From an uncultured Prevotella sp. (GTDB lineage Bacteria; Bacteroidota; Bacteroidia; Bacteroidales; Bacteroidaceae): a stretch of DNA of 11,725 bases. This document shows, piece by piece, positions 1 through 7,125 of this stretch (positions within the stretch are counted from its first letter, which is position 1; the number at the start of each line of letters is the position of its first letter). Both the position numbers and the translations under genes were made by a program. The notes under the pieces were generated by a model, which saw nothing but the letters and a program-made list of their open reading frames with translations, searched no databases and was not told the DNA's origin. The stretch is from positions 1-11,725 of the forward strand of contig CABVDL010000084.1 in the NCBI GenBank assembly GCA_902497035.1, given 5' to 3'.

Positions 1-26
1 GGTATCGGCCATATATGGCTGATACC
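1..26. repeat. 26-nt near-perfect palindrome at window edge
   Basis: The arms GGTATCGGCC and GGCTGATACC flank a central ATATAT. As + strand RNA every pair forms, with one G-U (position 7 with 20); on the minus strand that pair becomes an A-C mismatch. It could be the terminator of a rightward gene ending before the window, a terminator for the leftward tRNA, or an operator. The bases that would show a U-tract for leftward transcription lie outside the window. The palindrome is plain; its function is a guess. Confidence 0.4.
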
Positions 27-40
27 CAACTGATAATGGG

Positions 41-113
41 TGACTCGCATGGGGTTCGAACCCATGACCCCAACATTAAAAGTGTTGTGCTCTACCAACT
101 GAGCTAGCGAGTC
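41..113 (-). tRNA. tRNA-Lys(TTT)
   Basis: Read on the minus strand, the acceptor arms GACTCGC and GCGAGTC pair fully (positions 107-113 with 42-48), with A as discriminator at 41. The D arm (GCTC/GAGC), an anticodon arm CAACA-CTTTTAA-TGTTG and a T arm ATGGG-TTCGAAC-CCCAT all form. The anticodon TTT is at 78-80 and reads AAA and AAG lysine codons. Length is 73 nt and no CCA tail is encoded, so it would be added by the CCA-adding enzyme. It has its own promoter in the gap behind the permease gene and no other tRNA is visible beside it. Confidence 0.97.
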
Positions 114-178
114 TCCGCTATGACCTCAAGCTAAGGCATGCAGCCATGTGACTGCCGCACTCTTGTTGAAATCGGTTG

Positions 179-210
179 CAAAGGTAGCTCTTTTTAACGG
201 AACAGCAAAA
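179..210 (-). promoter_or_regulatory. Bacteroidota-type promoter of tRNA-Lys
   Basis: The minus strand carries TACCTTTG (186 to 179), matching the -7 consensus TAnnTTTG, and TTTTG (210 to 206) with exactly 19 bp between TTG and the -7 box. Transcription should start near 172, giving a leader of about 60 nt that is trimmed from the tRNA 5' end. The -33 element directly abuts the stop codon of the permease gene (211-213), so this promoter is packed against the upstream gene. Confidence 0.8.
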
Positions 211-1380
211 TTATTTGTCAGTTTTTTCAGATGTTTTTTCCTCTTCCGTCATTTGTGGAGTCCCCGTTCTGTTTGCCGCAGTGGATGTAATCGCGACAGC
301 ATCGAGTGGCGAATGCTCCTCCTTGGTGATGTAGCGTTTCCAATAGGCGATGATCAGCGTGGTGAGGGGCAGGGCCACGATGAGGCCGATGAAACCGAGC
401 AAAGCCCCCCAAACTGAGAGTGAGAGAAGGAGAATGGCCGGATTGAGTCCCATGGCTTTACCCATGATTTTCGGAGTCACCATCATATCGGTAATCACCT
501 GAACGACAGCAAACAGACCTACGGCCATGCCAAAGATTAACCAGAAGTTCTGACCGGTATCGGCCGCCTTGAGCATGGCGAGAAATGCCGTCGGAATGAG
601 GGCAAACGTATGCAGATAGGGTACAAGGTCGAGAATGCCGATAATGATGCCCAGGCTGATGGCCATGGGGAAGTCCATTATCGTGAAGCCAACGCAGAAC
701 ATCACGCCCATACAGAATGCCACTGTGCCCTGACCGCGGATGTAATTGTTCAGCTCACGCTCCACATCCTTGGCAAGAACTCTCCAGAACGGACGGTTCT
801 TCTTGGGGAAGATACGGATCCAGTTGGTCGTCAGATACTCATAGTCGAGCAGGATGAAGAACGTATATAATAAGGTAATCATCGAGGCCACAATGCTGAG
901 GACAATGCTTGCTGTCTGACTGACGAAATTGAACAGCTTCGGTGCGGCCGTCTTTATCGCGTCGGTGAAGTCACGGCTTTTCAGAAAGTTCTGTATGGCT
1001 TCCTGATTTTCCAGAAAGCGGTCGCTTATCCAGGCCGTGATATTGTTGGTGTGCGTGGTATGGTGAAGCCATCGGGAAAGGATGTCGTAGAGCTTGCCGA
1101 ACTGCTCAATCATCGGCGGAATGAGCAAATAGACCAACAGCGTCAGGACCGCAATCACGACGATGAAAGTCAGAATGATGGACAGGGCCCGTATTCTGAC
1201 GTGCAGTTTGTTTTCGATAATCTTGACGACAGGGTAGAGCAGGTAGGCAAACACCCATGCGACGAAGAAAGGAATGAGGACGGCACTTAGATAATTGAGC
1301 GCATAGAGCACAAAGACTATCAGCAGGATTATGCCTGTCCAACGAATAAACTTATCGAATGTGATTTCTTTCTGGCCCAT
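211..1380 (-). CDS. AI-2E family (PerM/YhhT-type) membrane permease
   Basis: This 389-residue protein is a polytopic inner-membrane protein of the PerM/AI-2E transporter family (DUF20). Hydrophobic segments lie at about 15-45, 67-90, 155-180, 217-270 and 280-345. The family signature is clear in the C-terminal third: VTPKIMGKAMGLNP (301-314) followed by SVWGALLGFIGLIVALPLT (322-340). A soluble stretch at 91-150 and a hydrophilic, Thr/Glu/Lys-rich tail after 350 are also visible. Family members have been linked to autoinducer-2 export, Na+/H+ antiport and small-molecule efflux, and the substrate cannot be told from sequence. The ATG at 1380 gives the usual family N-terminus. The gene begins 15 bases after the tdk stop with no promoter of its own seen, so it is probably co-transcribed with tdk. 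No terminator is evident after it; the tRNA-Lys promoter follows at once. Confidence 0.9.
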   Translation of the reverse strand: MGQKEITFDKFIRWTGIILLIVFVLYALNYLSAVLIPFFVAWVFAYLLYPVVKIIENKLHVRIRALSIILTFIVVIAVLTLLVYLLIPPMIEQFGKLYDILSRWLHHTTHTNNITAWISDRFLENQEAIQNFLKSRDFTDAIKTAAPKLFNFVSQTASIVLSIVASMITLLYTFFILLDYEYLTTNWIRIFPKKNRPFWRVLAKDVERELNNYIRGQGTVAFCMGVMFCVGFTIMDFPMAISLGIIIGILDLVPYLHTFALIPTAFLAMLKAADTGQNFWLIFGMAVGLFAVVQVITDMMVTPKIMGKAMGLNPAILLLSLSVWGALLGFIGLIVALPLTTLIIAYWKRYITKEEHSPLDAVAITSTAANRTGTPQMTEEEKTSEKTDK

Positions 1381-1395
1381 AAGCTGATGAGGTAT

Positions 1396-2019
1396 TTATA
1401 TGGTTTGCTTCTCAAACAGGTTGCCCGAACGGGCGTTGCGTGCGTCTTCCTCTGTGGCCTTTCTGTAACATTCGCGGCAAAGAGGCTCATACTCAGATTT
1501 TTCACCGAGCATCACTCTTTCGTCATTGCTCACGAGCCGGTGGCTGGCATAAGCCAGTGCACCGCATCTGACGCAGATGGCGTGCACCTTAGCCACCTCG
1601 TCGGCCACGGCGCAAAGGTCGGGGATGGGGCCAAAGGGCACTCCTTTGAAATCCATGTCGAGCCCGGCTATGATAACGCGTATACCGTTGTAGGCCAGTT
1701 TGTTGCATACATCGACGAGACCGTGGTCGAAGAATTGCGCCTCGTCTATGCCGACCACGTCATAGTTGACCGACTGCCGGAGTATCGTCTCCGTGTCAGT
1801 GACCGGCATCGACTGGATGAAGTTGTGGTCGTGGCTGACCACGTTCCTCTCCGAATAACGGGTGTCTATCTGGGGCTTGAAGATGATGACGCGCTGCCGT
1901 GCGATGCGGGCACGCTTCAATCGGCGGATGAGCTCCTCCGTCTTGCCAGAAAACATCGACCCGCAGATTACCTCTATTCTTCCCTGCAAGTGGCTCTCGC
2001 CTGAAATATATTCTATCAT
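1396..2019 (-). CDS. tdk: Thymidine kinase (type II)
   Basis: It phosphorylates thymidine (and deoxyuridine) to the monophosphate with ATP, in the cytoplasmic pyrimidine salvage pathway. The 207-residue product has the type II architecture: a P-loop GSMFSGKT at 20-27, the DEAQFF motif at 92-97 with E93 as probable catalytic base, and a C-terminal zinc/lasso region with CVRC (149-152) and CREC (181-184). The frame stays open upstream to an ATG at 2106, but the 29 extra residues lie across the promoter and are unlike a Tdk N-terminus, so I choose ATG 2019 (MIEYISGESH). It is probably the first gene of a two-gene transcript with the permease. Its start codon lies only a few bases from the predicted transcription start. 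Confidence 0.96.
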   Translation of the reverse strand: MIEYISGESHLQGRIEVICGSMFSGKTEELIRRLKRARIARQRVIIFKPQIDTRYSERNVVSHDHNFIQSMPVTDTETILRQSVNYDVVGIDEAQFFDHGLVDVCNKLAYNGIRVIIAGLDMDFKGVPFGPIPDLCAVADEVAKVHAICVRCGALAYASHRLVSNDERVMLGEKSEYEPLCRECYRKATEEDARNARSGNLFEKQTI

Positions 2020-2027
2020 AGTATTTG

Positions 2028-2057
2028 CAAAGATAAATATAATTTTTCTTCCGACAA
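2028..2057 (-). promoter_or_regulatory. Bacteroidota-type promoter of tdk
   Basis: On the minus strand a -7 box TATCTTTG (2035 to 2028) is preceded by TTG (2057 to 2055) with 19 bp between them. Transcription would start around 2021-2024, so the mRNA leader before ATG 2019 would be only a few bases or absent. The promoter lies back to back with that of exbB and leaves about 40 bp between the two -33 elements. Confidence 0.8.
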
Positions 2058-2097
2058 GGCAACAGCTCGTTACTTTCGCTACTTTTATGCTTTTTTC

Positions 2098-2128
2098 TTT
2101 GTGCAATGCGATTTTTAGCGTAACTTTG
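2098..2128 (+). promoter_or_regulatory. Bacteroidota-type promoter of the exbB operon
   Basis: TTTG at 2098-2101 and TAACTTTG at 2121-2128 are separated by 19 bp, a full match to the -33/-7 pattern. Transcription should start near 2134, giving a leader of about 28 nt. The leader is A/T-rich and has no good Shine-Dalgarno sequence before ATG 2162, which is usual in this phylum. Confidence 0.82.
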
Positions 2129-2161
2129 CGATGATTTTATAATGACTAATTATTTACGATA

Positions 2162-3004
2162 ATGAAAAGTTGGTTGGCAAAGATTGCTATTCTCACCTTA
2201 TTTAGTTTTATCACCATCGGCATCAATGCGCAGCAGCCGACTGGCAGCGACACGGCAGTAGCTGCCACCAAGGCCGATGCCGCAGCCGACTCACTCTCTG
2301 ATGCCATGGCAGCCGACACGACGGACGATGCCGCTCTGGCCGACAGTCAGAACCTCCAGCCGGAACACCAGACGTTCTATAAATCGCTTAAGACTAAGTT
2401 CATCGAGGGCAATGCCGGCTTTATGTCGTTTGTTGCCCTTGCACTGGTTCTCGGACTGGCTTTCTGCATAGAGCGTATTATTTATCTGAGCCTCTCCGAG
2501 ATCAATGCCAAGAAGTTTATGAAGGACCTTGATGCCAAAATTGCCGCCGGCGACATTGAGGGTGGCAAGGATCTGTGCCGCAACACGCGCGGACCGGTGG
2601 CCTCCATCTGCTATCAGGGACTGGCGCGCATCAACGACAGTATCGACAACATCGAGCGGAGCATCGTCAGCTATGGTTCTGTGCAGAGCGCCAATCTGGA
2701 AAAGGGCTGTTCGTGGATCACGCTGTTCATTGCCATGGCTCCGTCGCTCGGATTTCTCGGTACGGTGGTCGGCATGGTGATGGCATTCGACCAGATACAG
2801 ACCGCCGGTGACATCAGTCCGACCATTGTGGCTGCGGGTATGAAGGTGGCACTCATCACAACCATCTTCGGAATCATTGTTGCCCTTATCCTGCAGCTGT
2901 TCTACAACTACATTCTCTCAAAGATTGACCACCTCACCTCACAGATGGAGGAGTCGTCGATTACATTGCTCGACGCCATCATGAAGTTTAAACTCACGCA
3001 TTGA
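2162..3004 (+). CDS. exbB: ExbB/TolQ/MotA-type proton channel protein
   Basis: ExbB forms the inner-membrane pentamer that, with ExbD, passes protons and drives TonB. The 280-residue protein starts with a signal-peptide-like segment (about 5-23, ending near INA|QQ) and an Ala/Asp-rich linker (25-65). Three transmembrane segments follow at about 86-109, 186-210 and 224-251. The family core is clear: APSLGFLGTVVGMVMAF at 193-209 and VALITTIFGIIVAL at 229-242. The cytoplasmic domain lies between the first and second of these three helices. The N-terminal extension is longer than in E. coli ExbB; such extensions occur in some other ExbB lineages. It is the first gene of a four-gene overlapping operon. 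MotA or TolQ roles are possible, but two ExbD genes and a TonB-dependent receptor downstream favour TonB energisation. Confidence 0.92.
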   Translation: MKSWLAKIAILTLFSFITIGINAQQPTGSDTAVAATKADAAADSLSDAMAADTTDDAALADSQNLQPEHQTFYKSLKTKFIEGNAGFMSFVALALVLGLAFCIERIIYLSLSEINAKKFMKDLDAKIAAGDIEGGKDLCRNTRGPVASICYQGLARINDSIDNIERSIVSYGSVQSANLEKGCSWITLFIAMAPSLGFLGTVVGMVMAFDQIQTAGDISPTIVAAGMKVALITTIFGIIVALILQLFYNYILSKIDHLTSQMEESSITLLDAIMKFKLTH

Positions 3005-3516
3005 TGATGAAGAAGTTCATTAAGAAGTTCACGTCACAGCCTGCGGAGAGGCGTTCCTCAGCCGTGCTTTATGCGCTGGTCGGCTTCATCGTCGTGGTGT
3101 TTGCCCTATTCTGGCTTGTTGGTTTCAGCCGGCCCTATGTTGATGACCCCAATTTCAATGCGCCCCTGTTTACGGACTTGCTGCTCGTCACGGGTTACCT
3201 GCTGCTTGTCCTTGCCCTCGGCATTGCCGTATGGGCCGTGGTGAGGTCGGCACGCACCCTGGGCAAGGGCGACCGTGCCGTCAACAACATTCCTGTCAGA
3301 CGCATCTCGCTCAGCGTGAGTGTCGGCACATTCGTGCTGATGCTGCTCGTCTTCGTGCTGGGCTCGACGGCTCCGTTGAAGATCAACGGCACCATGTATA
3401 GCGACGCCTTCTGGCTCCGCATGTCGGATATGTTTATCATTACCTCGTTGCTGCTCATTGTGGCCGCCATTGTGGCCGTCGTCTATGGCGCAACCAAATA
3501 CAACAGGAAATCATGA
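3004..3516 (+). CDS. Four-helix membrane protein of the exbB-exbD operon
   Basis: I do not recognise a named family. The 170-residue product has a basic N-terminus (MMKKFIKKF), four predicted membrane helices (about 20-42, 57-80, 103-121 and 142-162), a basic cytoplasmic loop between helices 2 and 3 (about 80-101), and a short basic tail. With both ends cytoplasmic, the loops at 43-56 and 122-141 would be periplasmic. I choose ATG 3004, which overlaps the exbB stop as TGATG; an in-frame TTG at 3001 is less likely. Its stop overlaps the exbD start as ATGA. Being locked between exbB and exbD by overlapping codons, it probably belongs to the same motor complex as an accessory or assembly subunit, but that is inferred from position only. 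Confidence 0.85.
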   Translation: MMKKFIKKFTSQPAERRSSAVLYALVGFIVVVFALFWLVGFSRPYVDDPNFNAPLFTDLLLVTGYLLLVLALGIAVWAVVRSARTLGKGDRAVNNIPVRRISLSVSVGTFVLMLLVFVLGSTAPLKINGTMYSDAFWLRMSDMFIITSLLLIVAAIVAVVYGATKYNRKS

Positions 3517-4043
3517 TTATCCAGCGTCGAAAGCATCGTGTGCCTGGTCTCAACACCACCTCGACAGCAGACATCTCATTCATGCTGCTCATTTTCTTCC
3601 TTGTCACCACCAATATGGATGTTGACAAAGGCCTTTCCAGGCAGTTGCCTCCGGCCAACAAGGAGGAGAACCGGCAGTCGTTTGCAGAGAAAGGAACGAC
3701 GATGTCGCTGAAGATTACGTCAGACAACAAACTCAAGGTCAACGACAAGCCACGTCCTGTCAATGGCCTGCGCAATCAGGTCATTGCCTTCGTTGGTAGA
3801 GTGGGGAAGCGGCATCTCATCACGGTGGAGGCGGACCCGGCGTCTGACTACGACACTTATTTCCACCTTCAGAACGAATTGGTGGCCGCCTACCGCGTGC
3901 TGCGCGACCAGACTTCGCAACGGCTTTATCACCGCGACTTCGCAGCTTTGTCACCTCAGCAGAAAGACCATGTCAAGGACGTTTGTCCGCAACACATCGC
4001 CGAGCAGTACGCTCCCAATAGTGAGAAAGGAGGCAGGCAATGA
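3513..4043 (+). CDS. exbD: ExbD/TolR biopolymer transport protein (first copy)
   Basis: ExbD is the single-span subunit whose membrane Asp carries protons through the ExbB channel. In this 176-residue protein the motif PGLNTTSTADISFMLLIFF spans 11-29 and holds the key Asp at residue 20, in place of Asp25 of E. coli ExbD. The helix ends near 33, and the rest (34-176) is the periplasmic domain, with the usual predicted strands around 64-108. It is longer than E. coli ExbD (141 residues), with a charged C-terminal extension of about 40 residues after 135. It overlaps its upstream and downstream neighbours by ATGA. Confidence 0.93.
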   Translation: MIIQRRKHRVPGLNTTSTADISFMLLIFFLVTTNMDVDKGLSRQLPPANKEENRQSFAEKGTTMSLKITSDNKLKVNDKPRPVNGLRNQVIAFVGRVGKRHLITVEADPASDYDTYFHLQNELVAAYRVLRDQTSQRLYHRDFAALSPQQKDHVKDVCPQHIAEQYAPNSEKGGRQ

Positions 4044-4513
4044 GCCGTTTCCGCCGATTAAGCCATGAGGTTCCGGGGCTGAATACGGCATCTCTGCCCG
4101 ACCTAATCTTCACGGTGCTGTTCTTTTTCATGATTGTCACGCACATGCAGAAAGTGGCCGTAAAGGTGAAATACCGTACGCCGCAGGGTACCGAACTGAC
4201 GCGACTGACCAAGAAGTCGGCCGTCTCCTATATTTATATAGGCCGCCCCAACGCCGGCATGCGGCATGCTTACGGCAACGGCTACCGTGTGCAGCTCAAT
4301 GACAAGTTTGCCTCTCCCGCTGAGGTGGCCGACTATGTTTCGGCTGAGCGCGACCGCATGTCGCCTGAGGACCAGCAGCAAATGACGGTTTCCATCAAGG
4401 CCGACCGTGGCACGCAGATGCAGCTCATCAATGATGTCAAGCAGGCCTTGCGCCAGGCTAAGGCTTACCGTATTAATTATTCAGCTACGGGAGCAATACG
4501 TGACAGGCAGTGA
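4040..4513 (+). CDS. exbD: ExbD/TolR biopolymer transport protein (second copy)
   Basis: This is a second, divergent ExbD of 157 residues. The N-terminal pattern PGLNTASLPDLIFTVLFFF (12-30) keeps the membrane Asp at 21, followed by a periplasmic domain with conserved TVSIKADRGTQMQLINDV (116-133), the usual ExbD core in which residues pass from a strand to a helix. The two copies share the PGLNT signature but little else, so they are likely non-equivalent partners of an ExbD dimer rather than a recent duplication. The start overlaps the previous stop by ATGA. It is the last gene of the operon; no clear terminator hairpin is seen in the 90 bases after it. Confidence 0.9.
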   Translation: MSRFRRLSHEVPGLNTASLPDLIFTVLFFFMIVTHMQKVAVKVKYRTPQGTELTRLTKKSAVSYIYIGRPNAGMRHAYGNGYRVQLNDKFASPAEVADYVSAERDRMSPEDQQQMTVSIKADRGTQMQLINDVKQALRQAKAYRINYSATGAIRDRQ

Positions 4514-4605
4514 GGAAATCTGAAACGAAAAGCTTGTCTCATTCAAAAATTCTTGCATCTGACATTATTTGTTCGTATTTCTTACGTGCATTACAATATT
4601 TTTTA

Positions 4606-4613
4606 TACCTTTG
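4606..4613 (+). promoter_or_regulatory. -7 box of the thiamine-uptake operon
   Basis: TACCTTTG matches TAnnTTTG and is followed by GC, as in the other promoters here. At 19-21 bp upstream there is only TTAC (4582-4585), a poor -33 element, unlike the four other promoters in this window. Transcription would start near 4619-4620, right at the base of a small hairpin before the riboswitch. The weak -33 may mean a weak promoter or an activator; reading from the exbB operon is also possible. Confidence 0.6.
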
Positions 4614-4630
4614 CACTCGGAAAGCAAAAT

Positions 4631-4716
4631 GCTTTCTAAGGGGTGCTGCGGTGGTTGCCGTGGCTGAGAACATACCCAAGAACCTGATCCGGGTAATGCC
4701 GGCGTAGGTAGGATGC
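4631..4716 (+). promoter_or_regulatory. TPP riboswitch (THI element) aptamer
   Basis: All conserved blocks of the thiamine pyrophosphate aptamer are present in order: GGGGTGC (4640-4646), CTGAGA (4664-4669), ACCC (4674-4677), ACCTGATC (4682-4689), GGGTAATGCC (4691-4700) and GGCGTAGG (4701-4708). P1 forms between 4631-4638 and 4709-4716 with one U-U mismatch and one G-U. P2 pairs 4641-4644 with 4674-4677, and P3 is a short stem at 4649-4660. It precedes a TonB-dependent receptor and PnuT, so it should lower thiamine-uptake gene expression when TPP is plentiful. Confidence 0.96.
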
Positions 4717-4719
4717 AAT

Positions 4720-4750
4720 CCCTTTAGTGGTTATTTTAATTCAACAAAGG
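4720..4750 (+). promoter_or_regulatory. Probable translational expression platform of the TPP riboswitch
   Basis: CCCTTTAG (4720-4727) can pair in two exclusive ways. It can pair over 8 bp (one G-U) with CTAAGGGG (4636-4643), which breaks P1 and P2 of the aptamer. Or its CCTTT (4721-4725) can pair with AAAGG (4746-4750), the Shine-Dalgarno-like sequence five bases before ATG 4756. With TPP bound, P1 would hold 4636-4638 and free CCTTT to hide AAAGG; without TPP the long-range helix would expose it. No U-tract terminator is seen, which favours translational control. The pairings are visible; the mechanism is inferred. Confidence 0.5.
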
Positions 4751-4755
4751 TATCA

Positions 4756-7113
4756 ATGAACAAATTGATGATGACTTTCCCGTTGGCTGTGGGCGCTTTG
4801 GCCTTAGCCGCGGGAACAGCGAGTGCGCAGAGCGATTCCATTCGTCAGGCCTCCTTGCAGGAGGTAGTGGTCAGAGCCGTACGCGCGTCAGAAAACGCGC
4901 CGTTTGCCGTGACCAATCTCAAGAAACAAGAACTCAACTCATTCTCAAAGACCGGCCGTGAGCTGCCGCTGCTCTTTGCCAACACACCGGGCGTGCTGGC
5001 CTGGGGTGAGAATGGATTAGGCACGGGTACGGTGTACATGCGCATCCGTGGCGCAGCCGGCAGTCGCATCAACGTTACCCTCGACGGCGTGCCACTCAAC
5101 TCCCCTGAGGACCAGACCGTGTTCTGGGCCAACATGAACTCCTACGGCTCGCTGCTTGGCTCGGCGCAGATACAGCGCGGCATCGGCACCTCAACCAATG
5201 GCGATGGCGCTTTCGGCGGCACCATTTCCCTCGGAATGGCCGCCCCACTGCTGAAGCCTTATCTCGAGGCAACGGCAAGCTACGGCTCCTACAATACTTA
5301 TAATGTAGGCGGCAACTTCTCCACCGGCCTCATTGGCAACCACCTCGTCTTCGACGGAGCCTACCACCACACCGGCACCGACGGCTATCTGCACGGCACA
5401 AGCGGCAACTCGGGCAGCTACTACGGCGGACTGACCTGGCTGGGCGACAACTTCAAGCTGAGCTACAAGAATGTGGGCAACTATGAGCACACCGGGCAGG
5501 CCTGGAATGGCGTGACCGCAGGCAACGACGGCTATTCCATGAACAGTTATCTTGGCGTGAAGACTTATCGGGACCTCTATAAGATGGGCATGGGGCGCTT
5601 CAATAGTCTGTATGAGGGCTTCGAGCCAGACTGGAACGGTGGGTGGACTATCTCGCGCTATAAGATGGACGACGGCAGCTACTGGAAGAAGACCACCGAC
5701 AACTTCGTGCAGGACCACAACATCCTTTCGTTCTCATGGCAGCCGTCGGCCCACTGGACCCACAATGCGGCGCTCCACTACACCTACGGCCACGGCTATT
5801 ACAAGGAGTTCCGGCCTGACAACAAGTTCGCCAAGTTCGGTATCTATGCTACCGACAAAGACGGCAACTTCGTGAAGAAGTCCGACTTTGTGCGCCGTAA
5901 GGGACTCACACAGCACACCTATGGCGTCATCTATAATGTCAGCTACAAAGACAAGGTGAAAGAGATTATCGGCGGTGTCAACCTCCAGCAGTTCCGGGGC
6001 AATCACTACGGCTATCTCGACTATATCTCAGCGCGCACCAATGCCAAGAATATTCTCAAACCTTATGACGGCGACAAATACTACGACTCCGACGCGCGCA
6101 AGTATGATTATTCTGCCTTCCTGAAAGCTACCGGCCATATCACGTCAAACCTTGACATCTTCGCCGACCTGCAGTATCGCCACGTGCACTACAAGACCAG
6201 CGGCCGCAACGACAAGTTCTATAAGCAGGCTGATGGAACTTATCAGAACCAGGCACTCAACATCCACGAGGACTACAACTTCGTCAATCCCAAGTGGGGG
6301 CTCACTTTCCATGAGGACGGCCACAAGGCCTACTTCTCCATGGCCTATGCCGGACGCGAGCCCGAGCGCAACAACTTCACCGACAACGGTTCCTATCCCG
6401 CTCCCAAGGCTGAGTATCTGCACGACTATGAGTTAGGCTACGAATACAGTGGCAGCAACTGGCACGCAGGGGCCAACTTCTACTATATGAACTATCACAA
6501 CCAGTTTGTGCAGACTGGCCAGCAGAGCGACATCGGCGAGAACCTCACCACCAACGTCAAGAAGAGCTACCGCGCCGGCGTGGAGCTGACGGCTGACTGG
6601 ACACCGCTGCCGTGGCTGACCCTGGCCGCCAATGCCGCACTGTCGGAAAACAAGATAAAGGACTTCGACGAGTATATCGAGACCTACGACGAAGGATGGA
6701 GCGACCTTGACCCTACCGTGAAGCATTACGACAACTCCACGCTGTCGTTCTCGCCGTCGGCCATCCTCAACGGCTTTGTCACGTTCCGCTACCATGGCTT
6801 CGAGGGTACGTGGCACACCAATTACGTGAGCCGTCAATATATGGATTTGTCGGAGAACAAGGACCGCTCGCTGCCCTGGTTCACGGCGAGCGATGTCAAC
6901 ATGAGCTACCGTCTTCCGTTGAAGGGTTTTCTCAAGGCAATCGTTTTCGGACTCAATCTCAACAACATCTTCGACCGTCATTACGCTGTCTCGGGTTGGA
7001 GCTACTCAGCTATAGTGGATAAGCACTATCCAGAGTCCAACCGCTACTATCAGCTCGGCTACATCCCCGCCGCCGGCTTCAACATGATGGGCAACATCAC
7101 GCTGCAGTTCTGA
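4756..7113 (+). CDS. TonB-dependent outer-membrane receptor, probably for thiamine
   Basis: The 785-residue protein is an outer-membrane gated channel powered by TonB-ExbB-ExbD. It has a signal peptide (1-24, cleavage near ASA|Q), a TonB-box-like LQEVVV at 34-39, and a plug domain from about 45 to 165 with RIRGAAGSRINVTLDGVPLN typical of the family (about 97-116). A long beta-barrel rich in Tyr, Asn and Gly follows, ending in a terminal Phe (GNITLQF) as expected for barrel insertion. It lacks the N-terminal carboxypeptidase-regulatory-like domain of SusC-type receptors and no SusD partner follows, so it is a classical vitamin/siderophore-type receptor. The TPP riboswitch before it and pnuT after it make thiamine or a phosphorylated form the likely substrate. 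This matches the receptor of the thiamine-regulated receptor-pnuT operon described in Bacteroides. Confidence 0.92.
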   Translation: MNKLMMTFPLAVGALALAAGTASAQSDSIRQASLQEVVVRAVRASENAPFAVTNLKKQELNSFSKTGRELPLLFANTPGVLAWGENGLGTGTVYMRIRGAAGSRINVTLDGVPLNSPEDQTVFWANMNSYGSLLGSAQIQRGIGTSTNGDGAFGGTISLGMAAPLLKPYLEATASYGSYNTYNVGGNFSTGLIGNHLVFDGAYHHTGTDGYLHGTSGNSGSYYGGLTWLGDNFKLSYKNVGNYEHTGQAWNGVTAGNDGYSMNSYLGVKTYRDLYKMGMGRFNSLYEGFEPDWNGGWTISRYKMDDGSYWKKTTDNFVQDHNILSFSWQPSAHWTHNAALHYTYGHGYYKEFRPDNKFAKFGIYATDKDGNFVKKSDFVRRKGLTQHTYGVIYNVSYKDKVKEIIGGVNLQQFRGNHYGYLDYISARTNAKNILKPYDGDKYYDSDARKYDYSAFLKATGHITSNLDIFADLQYRHVHYKTSGRNDKFYKQADGTYQNQALNIHEDYNFVNPKWGLTFHEDGHKAYFSMAYAGREPERNNFTDNGSYPAPKAEYLHDYELGYEYSGSNWHAGANFYYMNYHNQFVQTGQQSDIGENLTTNVKKSYRAGVELTADWTPLPWLTLAANAALSENKIKDFDEYIETYDEGWSDLDPTVKHYDNSTLSFSPSAILNGFVTFRYHGFEGTWHTNYVSRQYMDLSENKDRSLPWFTASDVNMSYRLPLKGFLKAIVFGLNLNNIFDRHYAVSGWSYSAIVDKHYPESNRYYQLGYIPAAGFNMMGNITLQF

Positions 7114-7125
7114 TACGCCAAGGTG

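Noticed and set aside
1387..2004. 205-codon open frame on the + strand opposite tdk
   Set aside because: It is antisense to a complete thymidine kinase with all motifs intact.
2020..2106. Longer thymidine kinase starting at ATG 2106
   Set aside because: The extra 29 residues span both promoter elements and are unlike the Tdk N-terminus.
4510..4707. 65-codon open frame before the TonB-dependent receptor
   Set aside because: It overlaps the exbD stop, begins at a GTG and runs through the promoter and the TPP aptamer, which explain the region.
4756..7113. SusC-type glycan receptor
   Set aside because: There is no N-terminal carboxypeptidase-regulatory-like domain and no SusD gene; a TPP riboswitch controls it.
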